This document shows, in pieces, positions 9,311 to 17,555 of a DNA stretch of 49,514 nucleotides (position 1 is its first letter; every line of letters starts with the position of its first letter). Under the pieces are notes generated by a model. It saw nothing but the letters and a program-made list of their open reading frames with translations. It made no database searches and was not told the DNA's origin. Source of the stretch: DATJUF01 sp035524095 (lineage in GTDB: Bacteria; Desulfobacterota; Binatia; Binatales; Binataceae); the NCBI GenBank assembly GCA_035524095.1, contig DATKPK010000175.1:1-49514 (forward strand), written 5' to 3'. Made by a program: the position numbers and the translations under genes.

Positions 9311-10585
9311 TCAAGCCGATGAAGTACCGATCATCGCGCCGTCAGTTATGAGCGCGTCGTAGACCGCGTCTTCGTAGTTGAGTTCACCGCCTATCGTGGC
9401 GCCAGAAAAGCTGATAGTACCACTCGAACGAAAGCCACTGCCGAGAACGGCGTCGTGTCCGATTCGCGCGCCTTCGAGGGTCAATGCGATACCTGACGGA
9501 TTCTCGAAGCGCGCACCGATGCAATTGATTGTGCGGACGATCGTTGCCCGTTCAAATCGGACAGCGCCTTGAGCTAGAAAGCGTGTATGCATCCGCAGAT
9601 TGCCGCCGATCTGAATCCGGTCAGCGCGGAGCGCATCGCCACCTATATGCTGGAAAATGCCACCGACACAATTCAGGTCGCCTGCGACATGCGCGCCGAT
9701 AAGACTCACCGTCCCCTTGGCGCTGAACCACTCGCCCAGGATGGCACGATCGCTAATTACAGCCTCGTTGGCAATCAGCGCGACGCCCCCGGAATTCGCG
9801 AAGGTGCCGTGGGCGCAATACCAGAGGCCGCCGATGCGTGCGCGACTCAGATTCACTTGGCCATTCGCGCGAAAGCCTATGCCCATCACGACGTTGCCCT
9901 CGACCCGAAGGTCCTCGCCGGCCAGCGCGATCGCGCCTGAATGATCCAGCTCGCCGTGAGCGCAATAGAGCATGCCGCCGATTTGTGCACGGCAGAGCCT
10001 CGTTTCGCCATGAGCCTCGAAGCCGTTGCTTAGTAATACATGGCCGCCGATGACCGCATCGTTAGCGCTTAACGCGCATGACTCACTGGCGCTCATGATC
10101 GCGCGATTGCACGATAGATTGCCCGCAACTGACGCGCGATCGACGTGAACTGCGCCCTCGCTGCGAAAGCCGTCGCATAGTTGGAGATCGGAACGGATGC
10201 GCAAGTCTTGCGCCTCCAGACCTGGAATTGCGCTTCCGCTCAGTGAAAGCGATTCCAGATTGGCGCCGCGGAAGATTGGCGGGCGATCGAAAGAGCATTG
10301 GATAAAGGCGAGCGGAAAGCTGACCTCGACGCCACTGAGATCGAACAGGCCATTGATGCGCGCGCCGATGATTCGAATACCGTTAGCGGCGATCGCGGAT
10401 GGGGGACTCGCCCCGGTCACGAGTTCGTGGACGACTGAGGCCGAGAGCGTTTGCTGCTCACTCCAACGATCGTGACTAACAGCAGGTGCGTCTGGTGTCG
10501 TGAAGTTCGCGATCGCTCCGCTTGCCACGGAATCGAGCAAATGACGCTCGGCTGCTGTCAGAATGAGTTCCGGTGACTCACTCAT
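9311..10585 (-). CDS. Uncharacterised tandem 49-residue repeat protein, probable beta-helix
   Basis: A 424-residue protein of unknown function. Residues 1-70 are non-repetitive and partly helical; about 70-138 look like degenerate repeats. From residue 139 there are five back-to-back repeats of exactly 49 residues (139-187, 188-236, 237-285, 286-334, 335-383) and a 41-residue partial sixth. Each repeat starts GF/WF/RF-x-x-x-G, carries an A-x-[IV]-x-x-x-[LI] strand near position 13-19, has Cys at repeat position 21 in all five full copies, and has a second I-G-G-like turn near position 41. The pattern suggests a right-handed beta-helix with two coils per repeat. There is no signal peptide or membrane segment. 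The ATG at 10585 has CGGAG eight bases upstream; an in-frame Arg-rich extension to 10717 overlaps the upstream gene and is unlikely. It is the last gene of the pncB-flavoprotein operon. Confidence 0.8.
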   Translation of the reverse strand: MSESPELILTAAERHLLDSVASGAIANFTTPDAPAVSHDRWSEQQTLSASVVHELVTGASPPSAIAANGIRIIGARINGLFDLSGVEVSFPLAFIQCSFDRPPIFRGANLESLSLSGSAIPGLEAQDLRIRSDLQLCDGFRSEGAVHVDRASVAGNLSCNRAIMSASESCALSANDAVIGGHVLLSNGFEAHGETRLCRAQIGGMLYCAHGELDHSGAIALAGEDLRVEGNVVMGIGFRANGQVNLSRARIGGLWYCAHGTFANSGGVALIANEAVISDRAILGEWFSAKGTVSLIGAHVAGDLNCVGGIFQHIGGDALRADRIQIGGNLRMHTRFLAQGAVRFERATIVRTINCIGARFENPSGIALTLEGARIGHDAVLGSGFRSSGTISFSGATIGGELNYEDAVYDALITDGAMIGTSSA

Positions 10586-10605
10586 GTGCGAACTCCGGAT
10601 AAAGG

Positions 10606-12090
10606 TCACGCGGTACGGGGAGCAGCGGTTGTCGTGACTTGTTGCGGAAAAAGGCGGCCGCCGTCTGCCCCCTCCTCTCCTTCTTCGAGATAGAGCGCGT
10701 CGGCGTTGACCCGCCATAGATCATATGAGTCGCCCATGATATTGCGCGCGGCCATCAGGCCGGTGAGCATCGCGTGGTCCTGATTGTTGTACTTATGCAT
10801 CCCGTTGCGGCCGACGAGTTGCAGATTGGGTATTTTGTGCTCGATAAAGTCGCGCACCACGGCAATAGCTTTACTGTAATTCGCTTCATACACCGGGTAG
10901 GCCTCGCGTTGGCGCACAACCGTGCCATCAACGACGAGGGACGGATCGGCGAGGCCGAGCCGGTTCAGTTCGTCTTTGGCGAGTGCGATCAAGGCAGCAT
11001 CATCCAGTTGCCACATCGGGTCATGATTGAAGCAGAAGTACTCCAGGCCGAGTGACGTGTAGCGCGGATCCGGGACCATCGCATTACTCCAGTTTTTGAA
11101 ATTCTGGATACGCCCAACTTTGACGCTCGGCTCGTGGATATAAACCCATTGGTCCGGAAAAACATGGCGACGGTCGATGATCAGAGTCACGACGATGAAA
11201 TCACGATATCTGAGACTGCGGGCGGCCTGCGCAGTCTCGGCTGGAGCGGGCGGATCGAGCGCGCCAATCAACTCGCGGATTGGCATGGTCGATATGAAAT
11301 GCTCCGCGTGATGCGTTCGCGGGCCGCGCGGACCAATAGTCGTAACGGATGTGATCCCGCCGGTGTCCCGCTCAATCGCCGTGACGCGCTCGTCCATCTG
11401 GATCACGACGCCGAGCTCACGAAGTTGTGTTGCGAGCGTGTCCCACATCTGGCCGGGCCCGAGCGTTGGATAGCGAAAGCGATCAATCAGGGTTTTGATA
11501 ACGGGACCGTCGCGGCGCGAACGCAAGCTAAAGGTGCGGCCGAGCAAAGCGCCCATGGAAAGGTCTTTGATTCGCTGCGCTGCCCAATCGGCGCTGATCT
11601 GATCACAAGGGATGCCCCAAACTTTTTCGGTGTAGGTGCGAAAGAAAATCGCGAAGAGGCGCCGGCCGAATGCGTTGGTGACCCAATCCTCAAAGCTGAC
11701 GAGTGGACGCCGGGGCCGTATACGCGCGGCAAAGTAGCTTGCGATGCAGGCGGCGGCTTCATAAACGCCGAGCTGTCGCAAAACATCCAAGGACTCGAGC
11801 GGGTATTTGAAAAAGCGGCCGCGATAATAGATGCGCGAGAGGCGTTCACGCTCGATCAGCTGATCGCCGAGGATAGTGGTCCAAAGGTCCTCGATCGCGG
11901 CATTTTTGGAGAAGAACCGATGGCCGCCGATGTCGAAACGGAAACCTTTATAAGATTCGGTGCGAGCGATCCCACCGACGTGTAAAGGATCCTGTTCGAG
12001 GACTATCGCATCTCGTCCGGCACGGGCGAGTTCGTACGCAGCGGTCAAGCCGGCGGGTCCCGCGCCGATAATTATCGTCTGGCTCTTCAC
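10606..12090 (-). CDS. NAD(P)/FAD-dependent oxidoreductase, UDP-galactopyranose mutase-like
   Basis: A 494-residue flavoprotein of the amine oxidase/UGM-like group. The N-terminal dinucleotide fold IIIGAGPAGLTAAYEL is followed by an acidic E at the end of beta-2 (VLEQD), then GGIARTE, GGHRFFSKN and YTEKVWGIP, segments typical of UGM-like and protoporphyrinogen-oxidase-like enzymes. A C-terminal FAD segment (LVGRNGMHKYNNQDHAM) is visible. The substrate is unknown; UGM relatives act on nucleotide sugars, but the similarity here is only at superfamily level. The start is GTG at 12090, abutting the TGA of pncB (TGAGTG) with no gap, so translation is probably coupled. The repeat-protein gene begins 20 bases after its stop. 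Confidence 0.88.
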   Translation of the reverse strand: MKSQTIIIGAGPAGLTAAYELARAGRDAIVLEQDPLHVGGIARTESYKGFRFDIGGHRFFSKNAAIEDLWTTILGDQLIERERLSRIYYRGRFFKYPLESLDVLRQLGVYEAAACIASYFAARIRPRRPLVSFEDWVTNAFGRRLFAIFFRTYTEKVWGIPCDQISADWAAQRIKDLSMGALLGRTFSLRSRRDGPVIKTLIDRFRYPTLGPGQMWDTLATQLRELGVVIQMDERVTAIERDTGGITSVTTIGPRGPRTHHAEHFISTMPIRELIGALDPPAPAETAQAARSLRYRDFIVVTLIIDRRHVFPDQWVYIHEPSVKVGRIQNFKNWSNAMVPDPRYTSLGLEYFCFNHDPMWQLDDAALIALAKDELNRLGLADPSLVVDGTVVRQREAYPVYEANYSKAIAVVRDFIEHKIPNLQLVGRNGMHKYNNQDHAMLTGLMAARNIMGDSYDLWRVNADALYLEEGEEGADGGRLFPQQVTTTAAPRTA

Positions 12091-13494
12091 TCAGGCCTGG
12101 CGGCGTTCGGCGCGCAGTTTCTCGTTGGTGAGCATCGCACTCAACGCCGCGGTCCGACGGACCGGATAGACAGCCGGGCGTTCGAGGTCGCGGTAGCGTT
12201 GCTCGAGTTGACCAAGAGAGCGCTGCCATAACTCGCGCGATTCGTTGAGGGTGGGACGCGGTTCCAGGCGGTGGCCATTGGCGAATTGCCGAGTCAGCAG
12301 CGTCGCGGTCTCGAACGGCGCGGGTTTGAATTCACGCGCGGCAGTGGCGGCGCCTTCGTCGGCGAGCCCTATCAGGTCGGCGTAAAAACCACCTGCATGA
12401 TTCATCGCACGAAATACTTGTTTTCGGCCGGGCAGGCTCATTTTCCCGAGAGAGGTCTTGATGCGCGGGATACCGTTGTATTCAGAAAGCTTGTAGGCGA
12501 TGTCGAGAGAAGGCGCGTCGGCACTAACGTCCATCTCGGTGCCGACGCCAAAAGCGTCAATCGGCGCACCGCCACGCAGCAACGCTTGGATTTTTAGCTC
12601 GTCAAGATTCCCACTCGCGAAAATAGGAACATCTTGCAGCCCATGCTGGTCAAGGATGCGGCGTGCTCGCGATGCCAAATCGGCGAGGTCGCCACTGTCG
12701 AGGCGAACTGCTTGCAACCGTCCGCCATGATCCTTCAACTCACCGGCTACTTGCGCAGCGTTTTCAACTCCTCGGGCTGTATCGTAAGTATCGACCAGGA
12801 GGGTGCTCAGTTGGGGAAACATTGCGACGAAATGCTCAAAGGCCTCGCGCTCGCGATCATGGACCATGACATAGCTATGGGCCATCGTGCCGTAAACCGG
12901 AATGCCGTAGCGGCGGCCGGCAAGAACATTCGAAGTGCCGATGAAGCCGGTCATGTAGCTCGAACGCGCAGCGATCAAGCCGGCGTCGACGCCGTGGCTT
13001 CGGCGTAAACCGAAATCGACCAACCGACGGCCTCCAGCGGCAATCACGCAGCGGGCGGCTTTGGTTGCGATCAACGACGCCATGCCTATCTGATTGATCA
13101 CCAGCGTTTCGATGAGTTGAGCCTCGATCAGCGGCGCGCGGACTTCAAGCAGCGGTTCTTCGCTGAAAAAGATCGAACCTTCGGGCAACGCGTGAATCTC
13201 ACCCGTAAAGCGGAGCTTGCCAAGGAAGTCGAGAAACTCAGGAGTGAAGAGTTGGAGTGAAGCAAGGTAATCGAGCGCATCGGCCGTAAAGTGGAAATCT
13301 TCGAGAGCCTCGAGCAAGCGCTCCAAGCCAGCGGCCACCAGAAATCCGCGACGCGGCGGCATCCGCCGCACGATAAGATCGAAGCATGCGGGCTGGTTGT
13401 AGCCGAGAGCAAAATAGCTCGCAGCCATCGTAAGCTCGTAGAGGTCAGTTATCAGGGCGACCTCGCCGGGGTCGAAGCGCAGATCAATCGGCAT
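12091..13494 (-). CDS. pncB: Nicotinate phosphoribosyltransferase
   Basis: Forms nicotinate mononucleotide from nicotinate and PRPP with ATP hydrolysis, in the Preiss-Handler NAD salvage route. With the ATG at 13494 the protein has 467 residues, normal for the family. Recognisable blocks are LITDLYELTM at the N-terminus, VDFGLRRSHG, GTSNVLAGRRYGIPVYGTMAHS (containing the family histidine), LLVDTYDT and VRLDSGDL. The frame is open to 13563, but those 23 residues lie before the family N-terminus. GAGG lies about eleven bases before the chosen ATG. It is the first gene of a leftward operon with the flavoprotein and the repeat protein; the upstream Lon-like gene ends 146 bases away. Confidence 0.95.
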   Translation of the reverse strand: MPIDLRFDPGEVALITDLYELTMAASYFALGYNQPACFDLIVRRMPPRRGFLVAAGLERLLEALEDFHFTADALDYLASLQLFTPEFLDFLGKLRFTGEIHALPEGSIFFSEEPLLEVRAPLIEAQLIETLVINQIGMASLIATKAARCVIAAGGRRLVDFGLRRSHGVDAGLIAARSSYMTGFIGTSNVLAGRRYGIPVYGTMAHSYVMVHDREREAFEHFVAMFPQLSTLLVDTYDTARGVENAAQVAGELKDHGGRLQAVRLDSGDLADLASRARRILDQHGLQDVPIFASGNLDELKIQALLRGGAPIDAFGVGTEMDVSADAPSLDIAYKLSEYNGIPRIKTSLGKMSLPGRKQVFRAMNHAGGFYADLIGLADEGAATAAREFKPAPFETATLLTRQFANGHRLEPRPTLNESRELWQRSLGQLEQRYRDLERPAVYPVRRTAALSAMLTNEKLRAERRQA

Positions 13495-13640
13495 CAAGTA
13501 TCGAACCTCGAGGCCTATCGTAGCGGCAGCGCGCACAAGCGTCACGCAGACTAAAAATCGCATAGGCCATCCAGCTATTCGCGAAGGTTCTGTTTCAGCT
13601 GATCTTTGCAGCGAATGACGCGATGCGGTGACGACCGAGT

Positions 13641-16190
13641 CTAAGTTGGAGGTTCAGGCGGGCCCGGCGGCGCGGGCGGCTTGTCGGGCTGCGCAACTTC
13701 CTGAACCACGCGGGTCTCAACGGGTGGGCGTTGACGCATTTTCTCGCCCATCTCGACAAGCCGTTTGGAAGCGAGATAATTGATGGTGCCCGGCTCGTCA
13801 ACGGTGCCAGCATTTACCCCGGTCAGGATCGCGATTCCCTGGTCAATGGTCTCAACGGTATAGATGTGAAAGACGCCGCGTTCGACGGCCTCGATAGTTT
13901 CGCGATCGAGCATGATATTGCGCAGGTTGGTGCGCGGGACTAATACGCCCTGACGCCCCGTGAGGCCAGACGCCTTGCATACGCGGTAAAAGCCCTCGAT
14001 TTTTTCATTGACTCCGCCAATCGCCTGAACGGTCCCATACTGATCGACGGAACCGGTGACAGCGAGGTCTTGGCGGATTGGCACGCCACTCAAGGCCGAG
14101 AGCAGCGCGTAGAGCTCGGTGGAGCTGGCGCTATCGCCATCGATACCGGAATAGGATTGCTCGAAGGCGATGCTCGCGGTCATCGCGAGCGGGCGATCAC
14201 GGCCGAAGCGTCCGCGCAGGAAGCCGGCCAGGATCATGATGCCCTTGTCGTGCGTCGAGCCGGAAAGCCGGGCCTCGCGTTCAATATTGATCACGCCGGC
14301 TTGCCCTAGCGCGACGGACGCCGTGACGCGCGACGGGCGGCCGAAGCTGTAGCCACCTACGTCAAGCACAGCGAGGCCATTGATTTGGCCGACTGCAGTT
14401 CCGTCGAGATGAACAATCAGAGTGCCTTCCGCGATCAGGCGGCGGATCTCTTCCTCGATAAAATTGAGCCGTAACATCCGTTCGCGCAGGGCACGTTCGA
14501 CGTGAGCGGCGCTGACGATGGCCGCCTCCTCTTCGCGGGCGAAAAACGCAGACTCGCGCGCGAGATCGTCGATTCGGTCGAGCGACGCCAAAACACGTTC
14601 ACGGTCACCAGCCTGACGCATACCGAATTCGACGATGCGCTGTAGGGCCGGACCATCAAACTCCGGCAGGTGCTCGCGACGCGCAAGCGCACCGACACGA
14701 CTGGCATAATGTGAGGCTGCCTCACGCGTCGCGTCCATGACCGGACGGAATTCTGCCTTGATTTTGAATAGCGGCGGGAACTCCGGATCCTGAAAATAGA
14801 GAACGTTGTATAGATATGCACCACCTGCTACCAGCACCTTGGTGCGAATCTCGATCGGTTCGGGCTTTAGTCCGCTAACCGCGAAGAAGGGGAACGGCTC
14901 GAAAGTCTCCGGCGTCATCCGGCCCGTACGCAGGCTGCGCTTGAGGGTTTTCCAAACGCCAGGTTCAACCGCCGCGTCCTCTAAATCAAAAACCAGGAAG
15001 CCGCCGTGAGCCTTCATGAAAGAGCCCGGCACGATCCGCATAAAGTTGGTCGCTGAGCGGCCCATCGGATCGATCACTCGTTCTATCGTGCCGAATAGGT
15101 TGCGGTAGGTCGGGGCGTCTTCGGAGACTACGGGCGCGCCCCGGCGCCCAGCATTATCAACCACGACGTTAACCGCGTAATCGACGAAGCGGAGGCTCCC
15201 GTCCAGGCGCGGAGTCTCAGGCGCTCCGTCCTGGCCTGGAGCGTTTTCATCGCGCTCACGAAAGCGTTCAAGATGGCTCAGCATGTGCTCGGCCGCCTGG
15301 TCGAAATAGGCCGAAACGGAGGGATTGGCGAAAGTAGTCTTGAGCGCTTCGATCGCTGGCGTGATCAGGCGGGCCGCAAACGAGCGCTCGATCGCGCGGA
15401 TATCGGCGATCAAATCGCGCATAAGCTCCTGCTGATTGATCACCAGCTTGCCGAGCTCCACCTGCAATTCGTTCTGGACCTTCGCCAGCCGGTCGCGTTC
15501 GGCCTCAGGCATCTCATTCATCTTGCGTGAGAGCTCTTCGGGCGATTCCGGCGGTTTTCCTTCGATTAGCGGAATGAAGATCGGCTGGCCCGCCTGCGTA
15601 CTCTGGATCGCAAAGCCTCGTTCACGAGCCAGTGACTCAAATTTACTGTGCAGCTCTTGCGCGCGCTTGTTGTATTTGTCGCGCAGCGCGCCGCGTTCGG
15701 CGTCAAAGTCTTCGCGCCGGAAAGCCTTGGGGAGTTGATCGACGATAAAATCGACCAGCTCGCGCATTCGATTGTGCAATTCGACGCCTTGCCCTGAGGG
15801 CAAATAGATGGCCAAGGGGTTTTCAGGCGAGCGGAAGTTGTTTACGTAAACCCAATCGCCTGGAGTCGGCATCGTGGCGGCTTTCGCTTCGAGCAGCCGC
15901 AGGATCGAATCACGTTCGGCGCGCGAGCGAAGGCCGGTCGCGAAGACATTGTATCCAGGAGCGTCGATACCCGTGGCGAGGCGAATCGCGTCAAGCGCCC
16001 GCTCTTGACCGAGTAGCTGACTATCTGTGCCGGTAGCGGCGAATTGCAGCAGTTCTTCGCTGCTAATCGGCGCCTTACCACTTAGTTCCGTTGCTTTTAG
16101 TTCAGAGGGTGGGGCGGCGGCCTTCAGCTCTTCTTTTGATGCTTCAGCGGATGGAGTTAGGGGATTGTCGTGAGCGTTTTGCTGCGCCAT
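13641..16190 (-). CDS. LonC-like S16 peptidase with degenerate AAA domain
   Basis: An 849-residue Lon-family protein of the AAA_32 plus Lon_C architecture. The C-terminal protease domain has the Ser-Lys dyad: S687 in DGDSAS and K730 in GGVNEK. The 43-residue spacing is the same as S679/K722 of E. coli Lon. A coiled-coil-rich helical insertion lies at about 150-300. At the expected P-loop (NVFATGLRSRAERDS) the Walker A lysine is missing, while a later LVFDLEDA stretch resembles the family's Walker B position. LonC enzymes are known to work without ATP, and this fits. The tail is Pro-rich (PPAPPGPPEPP). It follows hsp20 by 33 bases in the same direction, suggesting a joint protein quality-control operon. 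Confidence 0.88.
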   Translation of the reverse strand: MAQQNAHDNPLTPSAEASKEELKAAAPPSELKATELSGKAPISSEELLQFAATGTDSQLLGQERALDAIRLATGIDAPGYNVFATGLRSRAERDSILRLLEAKAATMPTPGDWVYVNNFRSPENPLAIYLPSGQGVELHNRMRELVDFIVDQLPKAFRREDFDAERGALRDKYNKRAQELHSKFESLARERGFAIQSTQAGQPIFIPLIEGKPPESPEELSRKMNEMPEAERDRLAKVQNELQVELGKLVINQQELMRDLIADIRAIERSFAARLITPAIEALKTTFANPSVSAYFDQAAEHMLSHLERFRERDENAPGQDGAPETPRLDGSLRFVDYAVNVVVDNAGRRGAPVVSEDAPTYRNLFGTIERVIDPMGRSATNFMRIVPGSFMKAHGGFLVFDLEDAAVEPGVWKTLKRSLRTGRMTPETFEPFPFFAVSGLKPEPIEIRTKVLVAGGAYLYNVLYFQDPEFPPLFKIKAEFRPVMDATREAASHYASRVGALARREHLPEFDGPALQRIVEFGMRQAGDRERVLASLDRIDDLARESAFFAREEEAAIVSAAHVERALRERMLRLNFIEEEIRRLIAEGTLIVHLDGTAVGQINGLAVLDVGGYSFGRPSRVTASVALGQAGVINIEREARLSGSTHDKGIMILAGFLRGRFGRDRPLAMTASIAFEQSYSGIDGDSASSTELYALLSALSGVPIRQDLAVTGSVDQYGTVQAIGGVNEKIEGFYRVCKASGLTGRQGVLVPRTNLRNIMLDRETIEAVERGVFHIYTVETIDQGIAILTGVNAGTVDEPGTINYLASKRLVEMGEKMRQRPPVETRVVQEVAQPDKPPAPPGPPEPPT

Positions 16191-16223
16191 CAGACAGGCC
16201 TCGGGATCTGGAAGCGCAGGGGG

Positions 16224-16604
16224 CTATTCGACAACGATACGCCGTCCCCGCTTCTTCGGCAGGGTGACTTGCAGGATGCCGTCGCGCCAGCTTGCGGTAA
16301 CCCGCTCCGAATCAATCGGATGCGGAAAGTGACATGTATTTTGCGCCGATCCACTCCAGCCTGGTATACGCAGGCGAAGCGAGTAATCGCTAACCTCAAG
16401 TTCTAAATTTTGCGGGTCGGCATCAGCGGTCGGAAGGGTGACCTGGTACGATTCACCCTGGTCAACCGCGACAACACGTTCATTGTTGAAACCAGAACGC
16501 CCGCGCCAACGGGCAACCAATAGTTCGTCGAACATCTCGTCGCAGAGATTTTTGAAATCCCGCAAAAAGTAAGCGGGTGATTGAGGAGGGGGGCGGCTGG
16601 CCAC
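16224..16604 (-). CDS. Small heat shock protein, Hsp20/alpha-crystallin family
   Basis: A 126-residue ATP-independent holdase chaperone. The alpha-crystallin domain runs from about residue 40 (GESYQVTLPTADADPQNLEL) to the signature region ASWRDGILQVTLPKK near the C-terminus, followed by a basic RGRRIVVE tail that contains an I-x-V-like oligomerisation motif. It is slightly shorter than the usual 140-150 residues, mainly at the N-terminus. The start appears to be GTG at 16604 with no convincing Shine-Dalgarno, so the true N-terminus is uncertain. It is transcribed ahead of the LonC-like gene and is divergent from the universal stress gene. Confidence 0.9.
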   Translation of the reverse strand: MASRPPPQSPAYFLRDFKNLCDEMFDELLVARWRGRSGFNNERVVAVDQGESYQVTLPTADADPQNLELEVSDYSLRLRIPGWSGSAQNTCHFPHPIDSERVTASWRDGILQVTLPKKRGRRIVVE

Positions 16605-16916
16605 GAGGTGATTCTAATGCAGAGCGACGGTCCGCGTCGAGGGTCGCGAGAAGAGTAAAAGGGGTTGCGATTATTTGCCTAGGCAAGATCATTTTGTTGG
16701 CAACGAGCCATGACTCGGCGGCTAACCCTGATCGTCGAAATTGCCTGACATTGCGAGGGCTGCAGGCGAAAATAACGGAAGCGTTTTCCTACTATCACTG
16801 GCACGAGGAATCGCGTAATCGGGAGCGCCTGAGGAGCTCCTCAACCGTTCGAACTTCAAGAGTTAACAAGGGCCACCCGGCTTGCTCGGTTTCAGAGGCC
16901 GGCGTATGGTCGGCTT
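16605..16916. promoter_or_regulatory. Divergent stress-gene control region with two perfect palindromes
   Basis: This 312-base region separates hsp20 (leftward) from the universal stress gene (rightward). It holds a 12-base perfect palindrome TTGCCTAGGCAA at 16675-16686 and a 14-base perfect palindrome TGAGGAGCTCCTCA at 16830-16843. Neither matches CIRCE, CtsR or HspR boxes that I know. They could be operators; no promoter pair was convincing. Confidence 0.4.
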
Positions 16917-17468
16917 GTGCCCACCTTTACGAAAATCCTTGCCGCGACTGACTTTTCCGACGATTCAAACTACGCGCTAGGCTTTGCCGAGGAGCTCGCG
17001 CACAAGTTCGGGGCGGAGCTGACGATACTGCATGTCGATCAGCCGCTGGCGCCGGTGATGGTCAGCGAGCTGAGTCCGGGACTGGATTTCGGTGCGATGA
17101 GTCGGATTGCTGAGGAGCAGCGCATGATGGCCCTCGCGGAGTTGGAAAAAACCAGCGCCCGACTGCGCGAGAGCGGTTTGAAATCGCGAGGCGTGCTCAA
17201 GGTGGGGGCTCCATTTCTTGAAATTATCCATACCGCGCAGGCGGATAGCTTCGACCTCATCGTGCTCGGGACGCACGGCCATACTGGACTCGCTCATGTC
17301 CTGATGGGCAGTGTGGCGGAAAGGGTTGTACGCAAAGCACCTTGCCCCGTACTGACCGTGCGGCATCCTGATCGCAAGTTCCAGCATCCGCTAGATCGGC
17401 CCGAAAAGGCCGATAAACCCGAGAAGATTGACAAAGCAGATAAGGCTGCAAAAGCGGAGAAAGCCTAA
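16917..17468 (+). CDS. Universal stress protein UspA family
   Basis: A 183-residue cytoplasmic stress protein with a single Usp domain. KILAATDFSDDSNYAL opens the fold. The ATP-binding signature G-x2-G-x9-G-S/T is present as GTHGHTGLAHVLMGSVAERV, so nucleotide binding is likely. After the domain (about residue 155) comes a highly charged tail of repeated EKADK/EKIDKADKAAKAEKA units, absent from typical UspA proteins. The start is GTG at 16917 with only a distant GAGG upstream. It is divergent from hsp20-lonC, which supports a role in stress survival. Confidence 0.92.
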   Translation: MPTFTKILAATDFSDDSNYALGFAEELAHKFGAELTILHVDQPLAPVMVSELSPGLDFGAMSRIAEEQRMMALAELEKTSARLRESGLKSRGVLKVGAPFLEIIHTAQADSFDLIVLGTHGHTGLAHVLMGSVAERVVRKAPCPVLTVRHPDRKFQHPLDRPEKADKPEKIDKADKAAKAEKA

Positions 17469-17481
17469 TCAATCGAAGCGC

Positions 17482-17527
17482 GGAATTGATGTACCGCCGA
17501 ATATCGTTCGCGGTACCGGAGAATTCC
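17482..17527. terminator. Cruciform-like hairpin between convergent genes
   Basis: Outer arms GGAATT/AATTCC (17482-17487 and 17522-17527) enclose GTACCG-C-CGAA / TTCGCGGTAC, a 10-bp stem with one bulged C and a TATCG loop (17491-17516). It lies between the stops of the universal stress gene and the crotonase, so a bidirectional terminator role is plausible. There is no U-tract on either side. Confidence 0.45.
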
Positions 17528-17555
17528 TTGCCCACCGCCGGGTAAACGCCGCCTC

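Noticed and set aside
11134..11985. A 283-codon open frame antisense to the flavoprotein
   Set aside because: The opposite strand encodes a clear FAD-binding protein. The antisense frame has no motif or ribosome binding site.
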